From assembly GCA_964535025.1 (NCBI GenBank), contig CAZHRW010000087.1, positions 1 through 5,327 of the forward strand: a stretch of 5,327 nucleotides of DNA. The letters are read 5' to 3'. Made by a program: the position numbers and the translations under genes. This document shows, piece after piece, positions 1 to 5,327 of this stretch (its first letter is position 1; every line of letters starts with the position of its first letter). The notes below the pieces were generated by a model. That model did not search any database. It saw only the letters and a list, made by a program, of their open reading frames with translations, and was not told the DNA's origin. This stretch comes from JAAYZK01 sp964535025 (GTDB lineage Bacteria > Planctomycetota > Phycisphaerae > SM23-33 > FEN-1343).

Positions 1-1
1 G

Positions 2-2971
2 AACACGTCGGGCGCCTCGACGGTGTCGGCGGGCGATTACGCCGGCGTGTACGTCCTGATCGAGAAGATCAAGGCCGACGACGACCGCGTGGACATCGAG
101 CGGATGGGCCCCGACGACAACACCGCCCCCGAGGTCACCGGCGGGGACATCCTCGAAGGGGGCAACCAGAGCAAGGTGGACGGGGAGGAGGGCATCGACT
201 GGTTCCTGCACTCCAACATGTATCTCAACTACGTCGAGCCCCGCCCCCATGAGATCACCGATGCGCAAAAGACGTACATCGCCAACTACCTCAATACCGC
301 CCGGTCGAACATGGGGACCAGCAATTACGACAAGTACGTCAACCCCGCCTCCTTCGTCGACTGGGATATCATCCAACAGATCACCAACAACACCGACAGT
401 TGGGTCGGCAGCGTATTCATCCACAAGGGTCGTGACGGCCGGCTGAACATGGGGCCGGTCTGGGACTTCAACATCGCCTACGGCAACGTCAATTACGGCA
501 TCTGCCAGGAAACCTCCGGCTGGAGCTGGAGCTACGAGGGCTGGCCGTGGTATTCCCGCCTGGCCACCCAGGCCGATTTCATGCAATTGTGGGTCGATCA
601 GTGGCAGTACTACCGTCGCACCATCTTCGACCTGGACAAGATGCTCGCCGACATCGACGCTCTGCAGGCCCAGCTCACCGAGGCCCAGGCCCGCGACCAG
701 GCCCGCTGGCCGACGCTGGGCACCTACGTGTGGCCCAACCCTGACGGGTACGCAAGCCGGACCACCTGGCAGAGCGAGATCGATTTCCTGAAGAACTTCC
801 TGACCGAACGCGTGGCCTGGATCGACGCGCAGTACACCGCGCCGCCGTCCTTCGACGTTCCCGCCGGCGTGGTGCCCGACGTGTACGACGTGTCGCTGAC
901 GGCGCCGTCCGGGTCGATCTATGTCACCACCGACGGGACCGACCCGCGCCTGCCCGGCGGGGCGGTCGCTCCGTCGGCCATCGCGTACACGCCGGGGACG
1001 CCCCTTACACTGACGGGAACGAAGCGGGTGATCGCCCGCGTGAAGTACGGCAGCGACTGGAGTGGGCCGGTCGAGGCGCTGTATGTCTCCCAGACGCTGC
1101 CGTCCCTGCGGATCACGGAACTGAACTATCACCCGTATCCGCCGACGGACGGTGAGATCGCGGCGGGATACACGGATTCCGAGGTCTTCGAGTTCATCGA
1201 ACTGACCAACGTCGGCGCCGAAACGGTCAGCCTTCTGGGCGTGAACTTCGCCGACGGGATCGAGTTCGCCTTCGACGATGACGATACGATCGCCCCGGGC
1301 CAGCGGATTCTGCTGGCGGCCAACCGGGACGCGTTCATGAAGCGGTACGGCTTATTGGCCGCCGGGACGTACACCGGATTGCTGAACAACGACGGCGAGA
1401 CAATCGCCCTTCTCGACGGGGCCGGGCGGGACATCCAGCGGTTCACCTACGACGATGCCGAGCCCTGGCCGTTCTACGCGGACGGCTATGGCGCCACGCT
1501 GGAGACCGTCGATACCGCCGGCGACTACAGCGACCCGGCCAACTGGCGCCCCAGCGGGCTGTACGGCGGTTCGCCCATGTGGGCCGGCATGGCCGTGCTG
1601 GGCGACGTGATGATCAACGAGGTGCTCACCCACACCGACCTGCCCGACGTCGACGCGATCGAACTGCACAACACCACCGCCTCCCCGATCGACATCGGCG
1701 GGTGGTACCTCAGCGACAGCTCCGACGATTACCGCAAGTTCCGCATCCCCGACGGCACGACCGTTCCGGCCGGCGGGTACGTGGTGTTCGACGCCTACGA
1801 CTTCAACGCCACCGGGATGAACAGCGATCCATCCGACGACGACCCCAAGGATTTCGGTCTGTCGGGCGCCAAGGGAGACGATGTCTGGCTGATGGCCGCC
1901 GACGCGGGCGACCGGCTGAGCCGCTTCGTGGACCACGTCCGGTTCAGCGCGGCCTTCAACGGCGTGCCGTTCGGACGCTACCCCAACGCCAGCGGCGAGC
2001 TGACGGCGCTGCAGACCGTCACCTTGGGCGCCGCCAACAACGATGACCCGGTGATCAGCCCCATCATTGTGGGCGAGATCATGTATCACCCGACCGGTGC
2101 CGATGAGGACACGCTGGAATACCTCGAGTTGCATAATGTCAGCGGCGCCGCCGTGCCGTTGGGGTGGTACGACGCCAACGACAATGGCTGGCAGGACGTC
2201 GGGGAGGACGCCCCCTGGCAGTTGGACGGCGCCGTCGAGTTCACCTTCCCCGTCGGAGCCGTCCTGGGCGCCGACGGCCGTCTGCTGGTGGTCGACTTCG
2301 CGCCGACCGACACGGTGCGCCTGAACGCCTTCATGGCCGCTTACGGCCTGTCGGGGCTGACGCCGGGTGTGGACATCGTCGGCCCGTGGTCGGGCAAGCT
2401 GAACAACAGCGGCGAAAGCGTGGAGCTGTACGCGTTCGACTCGCCGCCGCTCGGCGAGACCTTCAACCCGAAGGTGTTGGTCGACCGCGTGGTCTACAGC
2501 GATGATGCCCCATGGCCGACGAGCGCCGACGGGGGCGGGCTGTCGCTGCACCGCGCCGGTGCCGTGTTCGGCAACGATCCGGCCAACTGGACCGCCGGGA
2601 CGCCGAGCCCGGGTCCGGACGCGTCGGGGCCGTCGGCCGACTTCAACGGCGACGGGGCCGTCGACCTGGATGACTTCATGCTGCTCAAGCAGAACTTCGG
2701 CACGGCCAGTTCGCTGGCCGATGCCAACGGCGACGGGATGGTGGACCTGGACGACTTCATGGCGCTCAAGCAGCAGTTCGGCACCACCGTCGCGGCGGCC
2801 GTTGACGCCGAGCCGGCCGACCTGCTGGCGGCGAGCGCGCCGGTTCGGGTCGAGTCGACGCGGCCTGCTCGGACGGTGCGCCGGCGCCGCCCGCGGGCAC
2901 GCCGTGGCGAGCCGGCCGACCAGCCGGGGCTGTGGACGCGGATACTGGATGGCAGGGGAGGGAGGCTGTGA
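2..2971 (+). CDS. CotH kinase-like / lamin-tail / dockerin multidomain protein (5'-truncated by window edge)
   Basis: Open from the first base; 989 residues are visible before the TGA at 2969-2971. The GTG at 23 is internal, because the seven residues before it still align with the paralog downstream. Residues 1 to about 280 are the C-terminal part of a CotH kinase-like domain, with a GVYVLIEKIK segment followed by DRV, a GGDILE segment, and the hallmark MGPVWDFNIAYGN at 150-162. Residues about 284-365 resemble the chitobiase/hexosaminidase C-terminal beta domain (IYVTTDGTDP). Three lamin-tail domains follow at about 369-522, 532-680 and 687-868. A type I dockerin lies at 880-928 and an Arg-rich tail at 954-989. 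CotH proteins of known function phosphorylate extracytoplasmic proteins; LTD and chitobiase-like domains are usually binding or spacer modules. An extracellular or cell-surface role is therefore inferred. The start and export signal lie outside the window, and the substrate is unknown. Confidence 0.95.
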   Translation, partial: NTSGASTVSAGDYAGVYVLIEKIKADDDRVDIERMGPDDNTAPEVTGGDILEGGNQSKVDGEEGIDWFLHSNMYLNYVEPRPHEITDAQKTYIANYLNTARSNMGTSNYDKYVNPASFVDWDIIQQITNNTDSWVGSVFIHKGRDGRLNMGPVWDFNIAYGNVNYGICQETSGWSWSYEGWPWYSRLATQADFMQLWVDQWQYYRRTIFDLDKMLADIDALQAQLTEAQARDQARWPTLGTYVWPNPDGYASRTTWQSEIDFLKNFLTERVAWIDAQYTAPPSFDVPAGVVPDVYDVSLTAPSGSIYVTTDGTDPRLPGGAVAPSAIAYTPGTPLTLTGTKRVIARVKYGSDWSGPVEALYVSQTLPSLRITELNYHPYPPTDGEIAAGYTDSEVFEFIELTNVGAETVSLLGVNFADGIEFAFDDDDTIAPGQRILLAANRDAFMKRYGLLAAGTYTGLLNNDGETIALLDGAGRDIQRFTYDDAEPWPFYADGYGATLETVDTAGDYSDPANWRPSGLYGGSPMWAGMAVLGDVMINEVLTHTDLPDVDAIELHNTTASPIDIGGWYLSDSSDDYRKFRIPDGTTVPAGGYVVFDAYDFNATGMNSDPSDDDPKDFGLSGAKGDDVWLMAADAGDRLSRFVDHVRFSAAFNGVPFGRYPNASGELTALQTVTLGAANNDDPVISPIIVGEIMYHPTGADEDTLEYLELHNVSGAAVPLGWYDANDNGWQDVGEDAPWQLDGAVEFTFPVGAVLGADGRLLVVDFAPTDTVRLNAFMAAYGLSGLTPGVDIVGPWSGKLNNSGESVELYAFDSPPLGETFNPKVLVDRVVYSDDAPWPTSADGGGLSLHRAGAVFGNDPANWTAGTPSPGPDASGPSADFNGDGAVDLDDFMLLKQNFGTASSLADANGDGMVDLDDFMALKQQFGTTVAAAVDAEPADLLAASAPVRVESTRPARTVRRRRPRARRGEPADQPGLWTRILDGRGGRL
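1106..2605 (+). other. Three tandem lamin-tail domains (A-B-A arrangement)
   Basis: Within the first gene, domain 1 starts LRITELNYHPYP (residue 369) and domain 3 starts near residue 687 with IIVGEIMYHPTG. Both share an LNN-x-GE segment, a D-A-PWP segment and a closing DPANW. Domain 2 (from about 532; VMINEVLTHTD, IGGWYLSDS, AGGYVVFD) is of a different LTD subtype. These domains are beta-sandwich modules common in secreted planctomycete proteins and probably serve as binding or spacing units. The boundaries are approximate. Confidence 0.75.
2639..2785 (+). other. Type I dockerin domain: two EF-hand-like calcium-binding repeats
   Basis: This segment of the first gene encodes two near-copies whose starts are 81 bases apart. 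Repeat 1 is residues 880-900 (DFNGDGAVDLDD, then FMLLKQNFG). Repeat 2 is residues 907-927 (DANGDGMVDLDD, then FMALKQQFG). Calcium ligands are at loop positions 1, 3, 5, 9 and 12: D880, N882, D884, D888 and D891, and D907, N909, D911, D915 and D918. In known systems type I dockerins bind cohesin modules on scaffold or surface proteins. No cohesin is visible in this window. Confidence 0.85.
2861..2968 (+). other. Arg-rich C-terminal tail after the dockerin
   Basis: Residues 954-968 of the first product contain nine arginines in fifteen positions. They are followed by a short tail that includes the hydrophobic patch GLWTRIL (976-982) and ends GRGGRL. There is no hydrophobic span long enough for a membrane anchor and no LPxTG or PEP-CTERM-type signal. 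The function is not recognised. It could be an electrostatic surface-retention or sorting tail, but this is inference. Confidence 0.5.
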
Positions 2972-2976
2972 CTTGA

Positions 2977-3007
2977 GAGGTCAAACCCTGTCCCCGGGGC
3001 GGACCTC
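2977..3007 (+). repeat. Intergenic inverted repeat between the two CotH genes
   Basis: GAGGTC (2977-2982) is the reverse complement of GACCTC (3002-3007). The 19-base interior contains the perfect palindrome CCCCGGGG (2992-2999). No run of T follows, so this is not a standard intrinsic terminator. The right arm also contains CCTCC, which could pair with the ribosome binding site of the next gene. With arms of only six bases it may be chance in GC-rich DNA. Confidence 0.35.
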
Positions 3008-3017
3008 CAGCGGGCCT

Positions 3018-3030
3018 GAGGAAGGAGAGG
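3018..3030 (+). promoter_or_regulatory. Ribosome binding site of the second CotH gene
   Basis: The purine run GAGGAAGGAGAGG ends three bases before GTG 3034. Its AAGGAG core (3022-3027) leaves a normal six-base spacing. This fixes the GTG start over the in-frame CTG at 3016, which lies upstream of the site, and over the ATG at 3163. Confidence 0.75.
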
Positions 3031-3033
3031 ACT

Positions 3034-3144
3034 GTGCGTACGAGATTTTCCCGACGTGACTTTTGTGCGAAGCGGTTGAGCGAACGCCATGGAACGATCC
3101 CCGCCCTGGAAGGCCTGGAGCCCCGGCTGCTGCTGTCGGGCGAC
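3034..3144 (+). other. N-terminal LEPR-XLL region
   Basis: The first 37 residues of the second product are basic (several Arg and Lys in residues 2-19) and lead into LEPRLLLSGD at 28-37. This matches the LEPR-XLL motif found at the start of large surface proteins of Planctomycetota and relatives. A SRRDF sequence at residues 6-10 resembles a twin-arginine motif, but no hydrophobic stretch follows it. The motif is taken as the likely export or sorting determinant, although its mechanism is not established here. Confidence 0.75.
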
Positions 3145-5327
3145 CTGTGGATCAGCGAATTCATGGCGATCAACGACACCACCCTCGCCGACGCCGACGG
3201 CGAGTATTCCGACTGGGTCGAGATCTACAACGCCTCCGACGAGGCGGTGGACCTGGGCGGCTGGCACCTGACCGACGATCCGACGGAGTTGGACCGCTGG
3301 ACGTTCCCATCGGTGACGTTGGACGCCGGGGACTACCTGGTCGTGTTCGCCTCGGACAAGGACCGCACCGATCCGGCGGGCGAACTGCACACCAACTTCA
3401 AGCTCTCCGGCGACGGCGAGTATCTCGCGCTGGTCCAGCCCGACGGGGTGACGGTGGAATTCGAATACGCCCCCACCTTCCCGCCGCAGATGGCCGACCA
3501 GTCGTACGGCGTCGCCGTGCCCGGCACGCTGTCGTACTTCGCCGTTCCCACGCCGGGGGAGGCCAACTTCATCCAGGGCATGCAGGCCGCCCCGGTGACG
3601 TTCGATGTCGCCGGCGGGACCTTTACCACCGGCTTCCAGGTGGAGTTGTCGACGATCACCCCGGACGCGACGATCCATTACACCACCAACGGGGCGATGC
3701 CCACGTCGTCGTCGCCGATCTACGACGGATCGATCTCGATCAGTTCCACCACCCATCTGCGCGCGGTGGTGACGGCGCCGGGGATGCTCGACAGCCCGGT
3801 GGCCAGCGAAACGTACATCCACCTGGCGCCGGACGTGGCGAACTTCGACTCCAACCTGCCGCTGGTCGTCCTCGATACGTATGGCGACCAACCTGAAAAG
3901 ACCAACTACATCTTCACCTCGTCGGTGTTCATCGATATCGATCCGGCGACCGAACGGGCGACGCTGACCGGCACCCCCGACTACGCCGGTCGCGGCGGGA
4001 TGAGGATCCGCGGAACCAGCTCGTCCAATTGGCCGAAGAAGCAGTATAAGCTCGAGACCTACGGCGAGGGGCCCGACGACACGCCGACCAGCAACCGGGA
4101 CGGGATCAACGAAGAGAAGAACGTCTCCCTGTTCGGCATGCCCGCCGAATCCGACTGGGTGCTCCAGGCACCCTACGCCGACAAGACGCTGATGCGGAAT
4201 TATCTCGGCTACAAGTGGTTCGGCGAGATGGGCCAGAATGCCGTGCGCACCCGGTTCTGTGAGGTATTCCTGAATCAGGACGGGGATTCCAGCGTGTCGA
4301 TGGAGGACTACGTCGGCGTCTACGTCCTGATGGAGAGCATCAAGATCGACGCGGACCGGGTCGACGCCGGCCCGCTGCCGCCGGATCCGACGTCGCCGTC
4401 GAGCCCCGGCGACGCGGTCGACTACCAGGGCGGGTTCATCCTCGAAAAGGAATTCTCCGACAGCCGTCTGCCGGCGCCCGGGGGGTACTTCGTCTCCGAC
4501 CTCGGCGACGACAACTGGGTCTTCTCCGATCCGAAGCCTTCGGTCGTGCCCGGCGTGGCCGACATGACGCAGGCCCAGAAGGACTACATCATCGCCAAGT
4601 TCAACCGGTTCGAGCATGTCCTGCACGGCCGGGTGTCGGGCGAGCACTATGCCGACTACGGCGACATGTCGTCGTTCGTCGACTTCGAACTGCTCGAGCA
4701 GTTGGCCAACAACAACGACGCGTGGTTCTCCAGCGCGTTCCTGTTCCTCAACAAGGATGACAAGGTCCAGATGGGGCCGATCTGGGACCTGAACCTCGGG
4801 TTCGGCAACCATGACGGGACGTACGGCTCGCCGACGGGGTGGCAGGCCATTCGGACGTGGCCGCCCTTCTGGCACGTGCTGTTCGGCAAGGCCGACTTCG
4901 AGCAGGCCTGGATCGACCGGTGGTTCTCGCTTCGCGCCGGCATGCTGTCCACCGACAACGTCCTGACCGAGATCGACGAGACCGCGTCGTTCCTGAGCGA
5001 AGCCCAGGCGCGGGACCAGGCCAAGTGGCAGACCCTGGGCATGGACCTGTTCCACAACCCCGACGGCTGGGACACCCGCCTGACCTACCAGAGCGAGATC
5101 GATTACCTGAAAGACTGGATGGTCGACCGCCTGAACTGGATCGATGCGCAGTACACGCCTCAACCGACGTTCAGCCAGGCCGACGTGCCCGTCGATCCCG
5201 GCACGGAGATTACGATGGGGGCACCGAGCGGGACCATCTACTACACGCTCGACGGCACCGACCCCCGCGCCCCCGGGGGGACCATCGCCGCCGGCGCGAT
5301 GAGCTACAACCCCGGCTCGACGTCGCT
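3034..5327 (+). CDS. LEPR-XLL-bearing lamin-tail / CotH kinase-like protein (3'-truncated by window edge)
   Basis: This frame is open from GTG 3034 to the window end (764 full codons, no stop). The GTG is chosen because a GAGGAAGGAGAGG site sits just upstream, an in-frame TGA lies at 2974-2976, and the next ATG (3163) falls after the conserved N-terminal motif. Residues 28-37 are LEPRLLLSGD, the planctomycete LEPR-XLL motif. Residues about 38-160 form a lamin-tail domain (SDWVEIYN, GGWHLTDD, HTNFKLSG). Residues about 187-264 are a chitobiase C-terminal/Fn3-associated-like domain (IHYTTNG). Residues about 266-708 are a complete CotH domain: GMRIRGTSSSNWPKKQYKL at 322-340, DKTLMRN at 383-389, YVGVYVLMESIK at 426-437, a GGFILEKE segment, and MGPIWDLNLGFGN at 580-592. 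A second chitobiase-like domain begins at about 709. It is a paralog of the gene ending 62 bp upstream, probably in the same transcript. By that comparison, further LTDs and perhaps a dockerin are expected beyond the edge. Kinase activity is inferred from family only. Confidence 0.94.
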   Translation, partial: MRTRFSRRDFCAKRLSERHGTIPALEGLEPRLLLSGDLWISEFMAINDTTLADADGEYSDWVEIYNASDEAVDLGGWHLTDDPTELDRWTFPSVTLDAGDYLVVFASDKDRTDPAGELHTNFKLSGDGEYLALVQPDGVTVEFEYAPTFPPQMADQSYGVAVPGTLSYFAVPTPGEANFIQGMQAAPVTFDVAGGTFTTGFQVELSTITPDATIHYTTNGAMPTSSSPIYDGSISISSTTHLRAVVTAPGMLDSPVASETYIHLAPDVANFDSNLPLVVLDTYGDQPEKTNYIFTSSVFIDIDPATERATLTGTPDYAGRGGMRIRGTSSSNWPKKQYKLETYGEGPDDTPTSNRDGINEEKNVSLFGMPAESDWVLQAPYADKTLMRNYLGYKWFGEMGQNAVRTRFCEVFLNQDGDSSVSMEDYVGVYVLMESIKIDADRVDAGPLPPDPTSPSSPGDAVDYQGGFILEKEFSDSRLPAPGGYFVSDLGDDNWVFSDPKPSVVPGVADMTQAQKDYIIAKFNRFEHVLHGRVSGEHYADYGDMSSFVDFELLEQLANNNDAWFSSAFLFLNKDDKVQMGPIWDLNLGFGNHDGTYGSPTGWQAIRTWPPFWHVLFGKADFEQAWIDRWFSLRAGMLSTDNVLTEIDETASFLSEAQARDQAKWQTLGMDLFHNPDGWDTRLTYQSEIDYLKDWMVDRLNWIDAQYTPQPTFSQADVPVDPGTEITMGAPSGTIYYTLDGTDPRAPGGTIAAGAMSYNPGSTS
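4273..5325 (+). repeat. Divergent duplicate of the region at 2-1006
   Basis: The same sequence of motifs occurs in both copies in the same order: GVYVL..E.IK, DRV, GG.ILE, MGP.WD..., AQARDQA, QSEID, WIDAQYT, and a chitobiase-like DGTDPR. Over residues 228-279 of gene 1 and 657-708 of gene 2, 32 of 52 positions are identical. At DNA level the longest match I noticed is 16 bases (770-785 and 5089-5104). This copy is 17 codons longer between DRV and the WD motif, mostly in a loop. The divergence indicates an old tandem duplication and not a recent one. Confidence 0.85.

Noticed and set aside
23..25. GTG at 23 as the real start of the first gene
   Set aside because: The frame is open to the window edge. 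The seven residues before the GTG (NTSGAST) align with NQDGDSS in the paralog, and the GTG lies in the middle of a CotH domain.
1352..2551. 399-codon open frame on the - strand
   Set aside because: It is antisense to the lamin-tail region of the first gene, has no recognisable motif and is compositionally biased. It is a shadow frame.
2976..3010. Intrinsic terminator after the first gene
   Set aside because: The inverted repeat has short arms, a long interior and no following T tract, and the next gene begins at once with a good ribosome site.
3049..3063. Twin-arginine (Tat) signal at SRRDF
   Set aside because: The motif resembles the Tat consensus, but no hydrophobic segment or signal-peptidase site follows before the LEPR-XLL motif. 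It is noted only as a possible coincidence within the basic N-terminus.
3063..3896. 277-codon open frame on the + strand overlapping the second gene
   Set aside because: It lies out of frame with the LEPR-XLL/LTD coding sequence, gives an Arg- and Gly-rich low-complexity translation, and has no ribosome site. It is a shadow frame.
2494..5163. 889-codon open frame on the - strand antisense to both genes
   Set aside because: It spans two well-supported sense genes and the spacer between them. The translation is rich in Arg, Val, His and Gly with no recognisable domain. It is best explained by the scarcity of stop codons opposite GC-rich coding DNA.

Overview
This GC-rich window looks like chromosomal DNA from a Planctomycetota bacterium, most likely of the Phycisphaerae or a related lineage. 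Three things point there. The second gene begins with the planctomycete-type LEPR-XLL N-terminal motif (LEPRLLLSGD). The domain combination is CotH kinase-like, lamin-tail, chitobiase C-terminal-like and dockerin. The dockerin repeats have the form D-x-N-G-D-G-x-V-D-L-D-D-F. The organism call is inference from protein style, because no rRNA or other taxonomic marker is present.

The layout is simple. Two large genes lie head to tail on the + strand, and both are cut by the window edges. Gene 1 (2-2971) enters from the left inside a CotH kinase-like domain. It continues through a chitobiase C-terminal-like beta domain, three lamin-tail domains (LTD), a two-repeat type I dockerin and an Arg-rich C-terminal tail. 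A 62-bp spacer (2972-3033) follows, holding an inverted repeat and a purine-rich ribosome binding site. Gene 2 (3034-5327, no stop in the window) starts at a GTG. It runs LEPR-XLL, LTD, chitobiase C-terminal-like domain, complete CotH domain, then the beginning of a second chitobiase-like domain. Gene 2 has no stop before the window edge, so a search for closed ORFs would miss it.

The two products are paralogs. The visible start of gene 1 (2 to about 1006) aligns with the last part of gene 2 (4273 to 5325), with 32 of 52 residues identical over the end of the CotH domain. Gene 1 probably began upstream with the same LEPR-XLL/LTD/chitobiase-like/CotH front half, and gene 2 probably continues downstream into LTDs and a dockerin. 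The likely picture is a tandem pair of large extracytoplasmic multidomain proteins, possibly co-transcribed. Each would carry a CotH-type (Fam20C/CotH-like secretory kinase) module and several adhesive beta domains, and gene 1 at least would have a calcium-dependent dockerin for attachment to a cohesin partner. Substrates and actual kinase activity cannot be read from the sequence. No RNA genes, mobile elements, CRISPR arrays or clear terminators were seen.
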